Source of the DNA: an uncultured Bacilli bacterium
GTDB taxonomy: Bacteria; Bacillota_I; Bacilli_A; RF39; UBA660
Length of the DNA stretch: 11,837 nt
Assembly (NCBI GenBank): GCA_947598345.1
Contig: CANQFF010000030.1
Coordinates: 1 to 11,837 of the forward strand
Direction of reading: 5' to 3'
The notes under the pieces were generated by a model, which was not told where the DNA came from, made no database searches, and saw only the letters and a program-made list of their open reading frames with translations. The translations under genes were made by a program, and so were the position numbers. How positions within the stretch are numbered: position 1 is the stretch's first letter; the number at the start of each line of letters is the position of its first letter. Shown here in pieces: positions 1 through 8,625 of the stretch.

Positions 1-3000
1 AGTGATTATTCCTTTGAAGAGCCAAGATACTCGATTAAAGGTTGCAAAGATAGATATGCAACTTACGCAGCACCTATAAAGGTTCAAGCAAGACTTTTTA
101 ACCAAGAAACAGGTGAGGTTAAAGAGCAAGAAATTTATTTAGGCGATATGCCTATAATGACAGAAAGTGGTACATTTATAATTAACGGAGCAGAGCGTGT
201 TATTGTATCACAATTAGTGCGTTCACCAAGCGTATATTTTTCTCGTGAAGTAGATAAGAAAAATGGTAAACATATTATTACTTCTCAAGTTATACCAACT
301 CGTGGTACATGGCTTGAATATGAAACTGATGCAAGAGATGTTATTTATTGTCGCATTGATAGGACAAGAAAAGTTCCAGTAACAACTCTTCTTAGGGCTT
401 TAGGTCTTTCAAGTGATGCAGATATAATAGATTTATTTGGTGAGGATGATTATCTTTTAAGGACTATTGAAAAAGATACTAATAAGAATACAGATGAATC
501 ATTGATAGATATACATTCTAAATTAAGACCAGGTGAACCAAGTACTTTGGATAGTGCTAAAAATCAATTGATATCTAGATTTTTTGACGCTTTCAGATAT
601 GATTTAGCTAAAGTTGGTCGTTATAAATTTAATAAAAAATTAAATGTAATTGATAGACTTTATGATACAGTACTTGCAGAAGATATTAAAGTTGATGGTG
701 AATTAAAATTTGAAAAAGGTACTTTAGTTACTAAAGAAGTATTAGAGCAGTTAAAACCTATCATGGAATCTGGATATGGTGTTAAGGAAGTACTAATAAA
801 TCAAGAATTAGATTCTTATAATAAAGTACAAATAGTAAAAGTTTATTCTAAAAATAATCCAGAAAAAATTATTAGGATTATAGGTAATGATCAAAGTATA
901 GATCAAAAAAGACTTACGATTTCAGATATTTATGCATCAATATCTTATTATTTAAATTTACACGAAGGTGTAGGTTTCTATGATGAAATTGACCATTTGT
1001 CAAATAGACGAGTTAGACAAGTGGGAGAACTTTTACAAAATCAATTTAGAGTTGGTGTTTCTCGTGTTGAAAGAGTAATAAGAGATAGAATGAGTACTCA
1101 AGAATTAGATGAAGTAACACCAAAAACATTAATAAATATTAGACCTTTAACTGCTGCTATTAAAGAATTCTTTGGAAGCAGTCAGTTATCTCAATTTATG
1201 GATCAAACAAATCCAGTAGCAGAATTAGCAAATAAAAGGCGTTTGTCTAGTTTAGGACCAGGAGGTTTATCTAGAGATCGTGCTGGTATGGAAGTTCGTG
1301 ATGTTAATCCATCTCATTATGGTAGACTTTGTCCTATAGAGTCACCAGAAGGACCAAATATAGGACTTATTACTTCACTTGCAAGTTATGCTAGAGTAGA
1401 TGATTATGGATTTATAATGACTCCATATAGAAAAGTTGAAAAAGGTCACTTGACTGATGAAATAAGGTATATGACTGCAGATGAGGAGTTAGAATATCAT
1501 ATTTCACAAGCAACTGTTAAATTAGATGATAACGATAATTTTGTTGATAAAACAGTTCCTGTTCGTTTCCGTGGAGAAAACATAATGGTAAATAGTAAAG
1601 AAGTTGATTATATAGATGTATCTAGTCAACAAGTTGTATCTATTACTACCGCCGGTATTCCTTTCCTAGAACACGATGATGGAAAGCGTGCATTGATGGG
1701 TGCGAACATGCAGCGTCAGGCTATACCACTTTTAACATCAGAAGCACCAATCGTTGGTACTGGTATAGAAGCAATAAGCGCTAGGGATAGTGGAGCTGTT
1801 ATAATAGCAAAAGCTGATGGTATTGTTGATTATGTTGATTCAGAAAAGATAATTGTAAAGACTAAAGGTGGAAATGATACATATTATTTAAATGGTTTTG
1901 AAAGAAGTAATGCTGGGACTTGTTATCATCAAAGACCAATTGTTAAAGTTAATGATAAAATAAAAAAAGATCAAGTAATTGCCGATGGACCTTCTACGGA
2001 TTTAGGTGAGATGGCACTTGGAAAAAATGTTACAGTAGCATTTATGAATTTTAATGGATATAATTACGAAGATGCTGTTATATTGAATGAGCGTTTAGTA
2101 AGAGACGATGTTTATACATCAATTCATATTCAAGATTATCAAATAGAGTGTAGAGATACTAAATTAGGGTCTGAGGAATTTACAAGAGATATACCTAATG
2201 TAAGTGAAGAAGCTAGAAAAAATCTAGATGAAAATGGTTTAATCCGCATAGGTACTGAAGTACACGATGATGATATATTAGTTGGAAAAGTTACTCCAAA
2301 AGGAATGGCTGAGTTAACTTCAGAAGAAAAACTTCTTCATGCAATATTTGGTGAGAAAACTCGTGAAGTTAGAGATACATCTTTAAGAGTACCACACGGT
2401 GGTGAAGGAATCGTTCACGATATTAAAATATTTACTAAAGAAGATACTGACGAATTACCAGCAGGAGTTTCAAAAATAATCCGTGTTTATATAGCACAAA
2501 AGCGTAAGATTACTGTTGGAGATAAAATGGCAGGTCGTCATGGTAACAAGGGAGTTATTTCGCTTGTACTTCCTTCAGAAGATATGCCATATTTAAGTGA
2601 TGGAACACCTGTTGATATATTACTTAACCCACTTGGAGTTCCAAGCCGTATGAATATCGGACAAATATTAGAGATGCATTTAGGTGCAGCTGCTAAGAAA
2701 CTTGGAATACATGTTGCAACACCTGTATTTAGTGGTGCTGGAAGAGAAGAAATAATTGATGCACTTAAAGAGGCGGGTATTGATGAAGACGGAAAGACAA
2801 TACTTTATGATGGACGAACTGGTGAACCTTTTGATAACCGTATAAGTGTAGGAGTTATGTATATGATTAAGTTACACCATATGGTTGACGATAAACTTCA
2901 TGCTCGTTCAACAGGACCTTATAGTTTGGTAACTCAACAGCCTTTAGGTGGTAAAGCACAATTTGGTGGTCAAAGATTTGGAGAAATGGAAGTTTGGGCA

Positions 3001-3474
3001 CTATATGCATATGGTGCAGCACATGTTCTTCAAGAAATGATGACAATTAAATCAGATGATGTTGTAGGCCGTGTAAAGGTATATGAAGCGTTAGTTAAGG
3101 GTACACCAATTCCAAAATCTGGTGTTCCAGAAAGCTTTAGAGTATTAATTAAAGAGTTCCAAGCACTAGGCTTAGATATAACAGTATTGAATGAACAAGG
3201 TAACTTGTTAGAACTTAAAGATTTAGAAGAAGCTGATAAAGATGATAATTTATTAGACGGAAAAGAAAATAAAGTTGATGCTAAGCTTGTAAATGGTGAA
3301 TCTGGTCAAGAAGATACTTTTGAAGAATACCAAGATGCACTAGAAGATGAAGAAGATTATAATGATGAAATATCTGATTATGATGATATGGAATCTGATG
3401 ATTTTGACGATGAAGATATAGACGAAGATATCGATGATGATATTGATGATGATTTGGAAGGGGATGAGGAATAA
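1..3474 (+). CDS. rpoB: DNA-directed RNA polymerase subunit beta (5'-truncated by window edge)
   Basis: Beta subunit of RNA polymerase, which with RpoC forms the catalytic cleft. The reading frame is open from base 1, and the in-frame ATG at 148 lies inside the conserved run GDMPIMTESGTF, so it is not the start. Compared with Bacillus subtilis RpoB, about 67 N-terminal residues lie upstream; 1157 residues are present. Visible landmarks are the INGAERVIVSQLVRSP block, the rifampicin pocket (FGSSQLSQFMDQ onward, about 1171-1260), the GPNIGL block, GYNYEDAV, the active-site KMAGRHGNKG (from 2524; E. coli K1065/K1073) and NPLGVPSRMNIGQ. Two oddities: the residue equivalent to E. coli H526 is Asn (AAT, 1231-1233), and the last 54 residues form an acidic tail (35 Asp/Glu, no Lys/Arg/His). 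Its TAA stop shares one base with the rpoC ATG. Identity is certain. Confidence 0.99.
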   Translation, partial: SDYSFEEPRYSIKGCKDRYATYAAPIKVQARLFNQETGEVKEQEIYLGDMPIMTESGTFIINGAERVIVSQLVRSPSVYFSREVDKKNGKHIITSQVIPTRGTWLEYETDARDVIYCRIDRTRKVPVTTLLRALGLSSDADIIDLFGEDDYLLRTIEKDTNKNTDESLIDIHSKLRPGEPSTLDSAKNQLISRFFDAFRYDLAKVGRYKFNKKLNVIDRLYDTVLAEDIKVDGELKFEKGTLVTKEVLEQLKPIMESGYGVKEVLINQELDSYNKVQIVKVYSKNNPEKIIRIIGNDQSIDQKRLTISDIYASISYYLNLHEGVGFYDEIDHLSNRRVRQVGELLQNQFRVGVSRVERVIRDRMSTQELDEVTPKTLINIRPLTAAIKEFFGSSQLSQFMDQTNPVAELANKRRLSSLGPGGLSRDRAGMEVRDVNPSHYGRLCPIESPEGPNIGLITSLASYARVDDYGFIMTPYRKVEKGHLTDEIRYMTADEELEYHISQATVKLDDNDNFVDKTVPVRFRGENIMVNSKEVDYIDVSSQQVVSITTAGIPFLEHDDGKRALMGANMQRQAIPLLTSEAPIVGTGIEAISARDSGAVIIAKADGIVDYVDSEKIIVKTKGGNDTYYLNGFERSNAGTCYHQRPIVKVNDKIKKDQVIADGPSTDLGEMALGKNVTVAFMNFNGYNYEDAVILNERLVRDDVYTSIHIQDYQIECRDTKLGSEEFTRDIPNVSEEARKNLDENGLIRIGTEVHDDDILVGKVTPKGMAELTSEEKLLHAIFGEKTREVRDTSLRVPHGGEGIVHDIKIFTKEDTDELPAGVSKIIRVYIAQKRKITVGDKMAGRHGNKGVISLVLPSEDMPYLSDGTPVDILLNPLGVPSRMNIGQILEMHLGAAAKKLGIHVATPVFSGAGREEIIDALKEAGIDEDGKTILYDGRTGEPFDNRISVGVMYMIKLHHMVDDKLHARSTGPYSLVTQQPLGGKAQFGGQRFGEMEVWALYAYGAAHVLQEMMTIKSDDVVGRVKVYEALVKGTPIPKSGVPESFRVLIKEFQALGLDITVLNEQGNLLELKDLEEADKDDNLLDGKENKVDAKLVNGESGQEDTFEEYQDALEDEEDYNDEISDYDDMESDDFDDEDIDEDIDDDIDDDLEGDEE
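3310..3471 (+). other. Acidic low-complexity C-terminal tail of RpoB
   Basis: The last 54 codons of rpoB encode 35 Asp or Glu and no Lys, Arg or His, with runs such as DDDIDDDLE. The DNA is correspondingly repetitive (GAT/GAA tracts). B. subtilis RpoB has a much shorter acidic end, so this is an extension beyond the conserved beta C-terminus. It is very probably disordered. Its final Glu-Gly-Asp-Glu-Glu codons also supply the purine-rich ribosome-binding region for rpoC. Confidence 0.85.
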
Positions 3475-3476
3475 TG
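3458..3476 (+). promoter_or_regulatory. rpoC ribosome binding site and TAATG translational coupling
   Basis: AAGGGG (3458-3463) lies 10 bases before the rpoC ATG and a second weaker GAGGA is at 3466-3470, both inside the rpoB tail codons. The rpoB stop TAA (3472-3474) and the rpoC ATG (3474-3476) overlap by one base. This arrangement usually lets the terminating ribosome re-initiate, keeping beta and beta' output matched. Confidence 0.8.
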
Positions 3477-6400
3477 GATGTTAATAATTTTGAAGGATTA
3501 AAAATAAGCATTGCCTCACCTGAGAAAATTCGTTCATGGTCATATGGTGAAGTAAAAAAGGCAGAAACTATAAATTATCGTACTTTAAAACCAGAAAGAG
3601 ACGGTTTATACTGTGAAAAAATATTTGGACCTACTAAAGATTTTGAATGTTCTTGTGGAAAATATAAAAGATTAAGATACAAAAATATTGTTTGTGATAG
3701 ATGTGGAGTTGAGGTAACGCGATCTAAAGTAAGAAGAGAGCGCATGGGACATATAGAACTTGCAACTCCTGTCTCTCATATATGGTTTTTTAAAGGTGTT
3801 CCATCAAGAATGGGTCTTGTTCTTGATATGAGTCCAAGAGAACTTGAAGAAGTTTTGTATTTTGTTAGTTATGTAGTACTTGATCCAGGAGCTGCACCTT
3901 TATCAAAAAAACAAACTATAAGTGATAAAGAATATCGTGCTTATTATGAAAAATATGGAAATAGTTTTAGAGTAGGCATGGGTGCAGAAGCAATCAAGGA
4001 ATTACTAGAAGAAGTTGACTTAGAAAAAGAAGTAAATGAACTTAAAACTGAGATAGAGGAAATTAAGGATTCACAAAGTCAAAAAAGAATTAGATTGATA
4101 AAGAGATTAGATGTATTAAACGCATTTTTGGAATCTGGAAATCGCCCTGAATGGATGATTTTAACCGCACTACCTGTTATTCCACCTGAACTTAGACCAA
4201 TGATTCAGTTGGATGGAGGAAGGTTTGCAACTTCAGATTTAAATGATTTATATAGAAGAGTTATTAATCGTAATAATCGTTTAAAAAAATTAATGGAATT
4301 AGGAGCTCCTTCAATTATAATTCAAAATGAAAAGCGTATGCTTCAAGAGGCAGTTGACGCATTATTTGATAACGGTAGAAGAGGTCGTAATATTACTGGT
4401 GCAGGTAATAGACCACTTAAATCACTTGCAAGTATGTTGAAAGGTAAACAAGGTCGTTTCCGTCAAAATCTACTTGGTAAGCGTGTTGATTATTCTGGTC
4501 GTAGTGTTATCGTAGTTGGACCAAATTTAAAAATGTATGAATGTGGTATTCCAAAAGAAATGGCACTAGAATTATTTAAGCCACATGTAATAAATGGACT
4601 TGTCCAAAAAGAAATTGCAAGCAATATAAAAGTTGCAAAAAGGATGATTGAAAATCAAGATCCAAGAGTTTGGGATGTAGTTGAAGAAAAAATAAAAGAA
4701 CACCCTGTAATGTTGAACCGTGCTCCTACACTACATAGACTTGGTATTCAAGCATTTGAACCAAAATTAATTGAAGGTAGAAGTATAAGACTTCATCCAC
4801 TTGTTTGTGCAGCATTTAATGCAGATTTCGATGGAGATCAAATGGCAGTACATGTTCCTATTACTGAGGAAGCTCAAGCAGAAGCAAGAATTCTTATGTT
4901 AGGTGCAAATAACATCTTGAAACCATCTGACGGTAAACCAATAGTTACGCCAGGACAGGATATGGTTTTAGGAAATTATTATATAACTATAGAAAAAGCA
5001 GGATTACCTGGTGAAGGTAGGGTATTCAAAGATCCTAATGAAATACTTATGAGTTATGAAAGAAGAGAAATAACTCTTCATACAAGAGTTGCTGTACCAG
5101 TTAAATCTTTTAAGCATAAAATATTCCCAGATAAATATATGGATAAGTATTTAGTAACAACTCCAGGTAAAGTAATATTTAATGAAATATTCCCAGATAC
5201 ATTCCAGTTTATAGCAGAAGGTACTAGTGAGAATATAGAGAAGATTACTCCAAGTAAATTCTTTATTGATAAGGGTGAAAATATACCTGAAAAAATAAAA
5301 GAGATGCCTTTAACTGAAGCCTTTAATAAAGGAGTTTTATCAAAGTTAATAGCTCAAATATATAAGCGTTATCAAACTACTGAAACTTCAGTTATGCTTG
5401 ATAAATTGAAAGATTTAGGATTTAAGTATTCTACACTTTCAGGAATAAGTATAGCTATTAGTGATATAAAAGAATCTAAGAAAAAACCAGAAATAATAGC
5501 TAATAGTCAAGCGATGGTTGATCAAGTTAATAAGCAATTTAAGCGTGGACTTATAACTAATGAGGAAAGATATCAAAAGGTTGTATCTATTTGGACAGAT
5601 ACTAAAAAGCAAATAACTGCAGAGCTTGAAAGTATGGTTAAAGAAGATAAAGATAATCCAATATGTATCATGATGACTAGTAAAGCCCGTGGTGACATGG
5701 GATCATATACTCAGTTAGTTGGTATGAGAGGATTATTCTCTAAACCAAATGGTCAATCTGAAGAGATCCCTGTTATATCTTCATTCAGTGAAGGTATCAC
5801 AGTTTCAGAATTCTTCTTATCTACTCACGGAACTCGTAAAGGTGCAGTTGATACAGCTTTAAAAACTGCAGATGCTGGATACTTAACTCGTCGTTTAGTA
5901 GATGTATCTCAAGATATAATTATTAGAGAAGCTGATTGTGGCACTGAAGCTGGAACTGTAGTTGAAGCATTTATAAATGATGCAGATGGTACAGTAATAG
6001 AGTCTTTATACGATCGTATTTTAGGAAGATTTACTAATAAAAAGATATTGCATCCTGTTACTAAGGAAGTAATTTGTGATAGAAATGCATATATCAATGA
6101 ACAACTTGCTGATAAGATAATAGCTGCTGGAATTACAAAAGTACCAATAAGAACAGTACTTACTTGTAAAACTGAACATGGTGTATGCCAAAAATGTTAT
6201 GGTAGAAATCTTGCAACAGGACAAATTGTTGAAGAAGGAGAAGCAGTTGGTATAATGGCAGCTCAGTCAATAGGTGAACCAGGAACTCAGTTAACCATGA
6301 GAACATTTAATACAGGTGGAGTTGCTGGAGATGATATAACTCAAGGTTTACCTCGTGTTCAAGAGTTATTTGAAGCTAGAAATCCAAAAGGAAAAGCATC

Positions 6401-7109
6401 AATTGCAGAAATCGATGGTGTAGTAACAAAGATAGAAGAAGAAAATGGTAAATTTATCATTTATATAAAGAACGATGTTGAAACTCGTAAACATGTAACA
6501 AATTACAGTGTAAAGGTATGTGTATCAGAAGGTGAAGAAGTTAAAGCTGGTCAAAAATTAACACATGGTGCTATAAGTCCAAAAGAATTACTAGTAGTAA
6601 CTGATCCAATTTCAACACAACAATACATATTATCAGAAACACAAAAAGTTTATCGTTCTCAAGGTGTTGATATTTCAGATAAGCATGTTGAAATTATTGC
6701 TAAGAGAATGATCTCAAAAATAAAGATTATTAATTCTGGTGATTCATATTTCTTACCAGGAACTATGGTTAATATAAATAAATTTACAGATATAAACAAA
6801 GGATTAATTCTAGAAGGTAAAAGACCTGCTACAGGAAGACCTGTTCTTCTTGGAATAACAAAAGCATCTTTGGAAACAGATTCATTCCTATCAGCAGCAT
6901 CTTTCCAAGAAACTACTCGTATACTTACTGATGCAGCAATTCACGGAAAGATTGATAAACTTGAAGGATTAAAAGAAAATGTTATACTAGGTAAATTAAT
7001 ACCAGCAGGAACAGGAGCTAAGAAATATAGAAAAGCATCTTATGAATTAGAACTTGAAGGATTAAAAGAAGAACCGTTAGAAGCTTTAGAGCAAGAATTA
7101 CTAGATTAA
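3474..7109 (+). CDS. rpoC: DNA-directed RNA polymerase subunit beta'
   Basis: Largest core polymerase subunit, 1211 residues, the usual size for Bacilli and without the large trigger-loop insertion of proteobacteria. The N-terminal zinc site is C59, C61, C74, C77 and the second is C822, C898, C905, C908. The catalytic magnesium loop NADFDGDQ has D451, D453 and D455. The bridge helix is around residues 786-808 (KTADAGYLTRR), and the trigger loop follows GIMAAQSIGEPGTQ. The trigger-loop histidine equivalent to E. coli H936 is Asn946 (AAT at 6309-6311), a rare departure at an active-site residue. Bridge-helix residues also differ from B. subtilis and E. coli (see findings). The frame is intact and codon use matches rpoB, so it is a working gene. 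It is co-transcribed with rpoB and ends 15 bases before a strong terminator. Confidence 0.99.
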   Translation: MDVNNFEGLKISIASPEKIRSWSYGEVKKAETINYRTLKPERDGLYCEKIFGPTKDFECSCGKYKRLRYKNIVCDRCGVEVTRSKVRRERMGHIELATPVSHIWFFKGVPSRMGLVLDMSPRELEEVLYFVSYVVLDPGAAPLSKKQTISDKEYRAYYEKYGNSFRVGMGAEAIKELLEEVDLEKEVNELKTEIEEIKDSQSQKRIRLIKRLDVLNAFLESGNRPEWMILTALPVIPPELRPMIQLDGGRFATSDLNDLYRRVINRNNRLKKLMELGAPSIIIQNEKRMLQEAVDALFDNGRRGRNITGAGNRPLKSLASMLKGKQGRFRQNLLGKRVDYSGRSVIVVGPNLKMYECGIPKEMALELFKPHVINGLVQKEIASNIKVAKRMIENQDPRVWDVVEEKIKEHPVMLNRAPTLHRLGIQAFEPKLIEGRSIRLHPLVCAAFNADFDGDQMAVHVPITEEAQAEARILMLGANNILKPSDGKPIVTPGQDMVLGNYYITIEKAGLPGEGRVFKDPNEILMSYERREITLHTRVAVPVKSFKHKIFPDKYMDKYLVTTPGKVIFNEIFPDTFQFIAEGTSENIEKITPSKFFIDKGENIPEKIKEMPLTEAFNKGVLSKLIAQIYKRYQTTETSVMLDKLKDLGFKYSTLSGISIAISDIKESKKKPEIIANSQAMVDQVNKQFKRGLITNEERYQKVVSIWTDTKKQITAELESMVKEDKDNPICIMMTSKARGDMGSYTQLVGMRGLFSKPNGQSEEIPVISSFSEGITVSEFFLSTHGTRKGAVDTALKTADAGYLTRRLVDVSQDIIIREADCGTEAGTVVEAFINDADGTVIESLYDRILGRFTNKKILHPVTKEVICDRNAYINEQLADKIIAAGITKVPIRTVLTCKTEHGVCQKCYGRNLATGQIVEEGEAVGIMAAQSIGEPGTQLTMRTFNTGGVAGDDITQGLPRVQELFEARNPKGKASIAEIDGVVTKIEEENGKFIIYIKNDVETRKHVTNYSVKVCVSEGEEVKAGQKLTHGAISPKELLVVTDPISTQQYILSETQKVYRSQGVDISDKHVEIIAKRMISKIKIINSGDSYFLPGTMVNINKFTDINKGLILEGKRPATGRPVLLGITKASLETDSFLSAASFQETTRILTDAAIHGKIDKLEGLKENVILGKLIPAGTGAKKYRKASYELELEGLKEEPLEALEQELLD

Positions 7110-7124
7110 AAAAAATATGTAATT

Positions 7125-7159
7125 AAAAATCCCTTAATGAAAAAGGGATTTTTATTATT
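7125..7159 (+). terminator. Rho-independent terminator of rpoBC
   Basis: A perfect 11-bp stem, AAAAATCCCTT (7125-7135) with AAGGGATTTTT (7143-7153), has a 7-base loop and a U-rich tail. It begins 15 bases after the rpoC stop. No ribosomal-protein gene follows, so the transcript carrying rpoC ends here. Confidence 0.9.
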
Positions 7160-7205
7160 TAATATATTCCTTAAATATAATTTTAAAATAAATTTTTTTA
7201 AAAAG

Positions 7206-7235
7206 TTCATATTTATGTACAAAATATTGTATAAT
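7206..7235 (+). promoter_or_regulatory. Sigma-A-like promoter for the GH3 gene
   Basis: A perfect -10 box TATAAT is at 7230-7235, preceded at 18 bases by a weak -35, TTCATA (7206-7211). The expected start of transcription is near 7242, leaving a leader of only about 13 bases before the ATG. The leader would be little more than the ribosome-binding site. The -10 is convincing, the -35 less so. Confidence 0.6.
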
Positions 7236-7254
7236 ATTAGTGTAGGTGATTCAA

Positions 7255-8625
7255 ATGAATAAAAAGGTTATATTATGTATTTTAGGAATAGCAGTAATAC
7301 TTGTAATAACAGCGGTTATGTTTTTACCAAAGAATGAAAAAGAAAAAGAAGAGTCAAAAAAAATTGAAGCTACAGTGTTATCTAGTGATGGTGGCATGTT
7401 AGTTATACAGGATAATGATAATGTCATTTATACTTTTATTAATAACTTTACAGATATAAAAGCAGGTGATTATATAGTACTTGAATACAGTGGTATTTTA
7501 GATAAAAGTAAAAATGTACAAGATAGTGAAATACTTAATTATGAAGTAAAAACAGTATTTGATGAAAAAAATATTGTTCCTAAAGATTACAATGATAATG
7601 GAATATTTAGTACATATTATCTACTTGCTTACAATAAACTTTCTGAATTAAATTTAGATGAAAAAATAGGTCAAATTCTTTTAGTAAGATATCCTGATAA
7701 TAATGCCGTTGAAGATTTAAAAAAATATAATTTTGGTGGATTTGTTTTCTTTGAGAAAGATTTTAGGAATAAGACAAAAGATCAAGTTGTGTCTATGATA
7801 AACAACTTACAGAGCAATTCAAAAATTCCACTTTTAACAGCTGTTGATGAAGAGGGTGGAAGTGTAGTAAGAGTTAGTAGTAATCCTAATCTTGCTAGTA
7901 GTCCTTTTAAATCTCCAAAGGATTTATATGATGATGGAAAGTTTAGCTTGATAAGAACTGATACAATTAATAAAAGTTCATTATTAAAAAGTTTAGGATT
8001 AAATTTAAATTTAGCTCCTGTTGTAGATGTAACTACAAGTCCAGATGATTATATGTATAAAAGAGCTTTAGGAGAAAATACAACTCTTACAAGTGAATTT
8101 GCAAAAACAGTAATAGAAGCAAGCAAAGGTAGTGGAGTTTCTTATACTTTAAAACATTTTCCAGGCTATGGTAATAACAAGGATACACATGTTGGAAGTT
8201 CAACAGATCCAAGAACGCTTCAAGATATAAAAACTAACGATTTACCTCCTTTTGAAGCTGGAATAAAAGCTGGTGCGGAAGCTATACTTGTAAGTCATAA
8301 TATTGTTACTAATATTGATCCTGATAATCCTGCATCACTTTCAACTGAAATACACAACATGTTGAGAAATGATTTAAAATTTACAGGAATTATTATTACA
8401 GATGATATTTCGATGGGAGCTTTAAATAGCATAGAAAATACGACTGTAAAAGCAATATTAGCTGGTAATGATTTAATAATTACAACGGATTATGAAAAAA
8501 GTGTAAATGAGATTAAAAGCGCAATTAATAAAGGAACTTTAAGTGAAAATCAAATTAATAAATTAGCCTTTAGAGTGTTAGCTTGGAAGTATTATAAAGG
8601 TCTTATGATTGAAAATAGTAAATAA
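7255..8625 (+). CDS. Membrane-anchored GH3 beta-N-acetylhexosaminidase (NagZ-like)
   Basis: Predicted glycoside hydrolase family 3 enzyme removing beta-1,4-linked N-acetylglucosamine, most likely from peptidoglycan fragments outside the membrane. The ATG at 7255 follows AGGTGAT (7244-7250) at good spacing; the in-frame GTG at 7246 lies inside that site and is rejected. The 456-residue protein has a membrane segment at about 5-24 with no clear cleavage site, a charged linker (27-37), a small beta-rich region (about 38-98) of unrecognised family, and the GH3 barrel from about 125 on. The NagZ signature KHFPGYG (300-306) leads into D310-T311-H312, the Asp-His general acid/base pair of this family. 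TDDISMGAL carries the expected nucleophile D383. No separate GH3 C-terminal sandwich domain is present, as in short NagZ proteins. It has its own promoter and converges on the next gene. The exact substrate is inferred. Confidence 0.9.
   Translation: MNKKVILCILGIAVILVITAVMFLPKNEKEKEESKKIEATVLSSDGGMLVIQDNDNVIYTFINNFTDIKAGDYIVLEYSGILDKSKNVQDSEILNYEVKTVFDEKNIVPKDYNDNGIFSTYYLLAYNKLSELNLDEKIGQILLVRYPDNNAVEDLKKYNFGGFVFFEKDFRNKTKDQVVSMINNLQSNSKIPLLTAVDEEGGSVVRVSSNPNLASSPFKSPKDLYDDGKFSLIRTDTINKSSLLKSLGLNLNLAPVVDVTTSPDDYMYKRALGENTTLTSEFAKTVIEASKGSGVSYTLKHFPGYGNNKDTHVGSSTDPRTLQDIKTNDLPPFEAGIKAGAEAILVSHNIVTNIDPDNPASLSTEIHNMLRNDLKFTGIIITDDISMGALNSIENTTVKAILAGNDLIITTDYEKSVNEIKSAINKGTLSENQINKLAFRVLAWKYYKGLMIENSK

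Noticed and set aside
148..150. ATG as the start of rpoB
   Set aside because: It lies inside a conserved RpoB block, and the same frame is open and RpoB-like back to base 1; the true start is upstream of the window.
3281..3511. Minus-strand 76-codon open frame
   Set aside because: It is the antisense of the acidic-tail repeats, giving a His/Leu-rich product with no ribosome-binding site.
5909..6224. Two minus-strand open frames inside rpoC
   Set aside because: They lie entirely opposite conserved rpoC codons, with no recognisable motif.
1..7109. UGA read as tryptophan, as in many mollicutes
   Set aside because: Tryptophans in the conserved RpoB and RpoC blocks are encoded by TGG and no in-frame TGA occurs.
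7246..7254. GTG start giving three extra residues on the GH3 protein
   Set aside because: The GTG is part of the AGGTGAT ribosome-binding site for the ATG at 7255.
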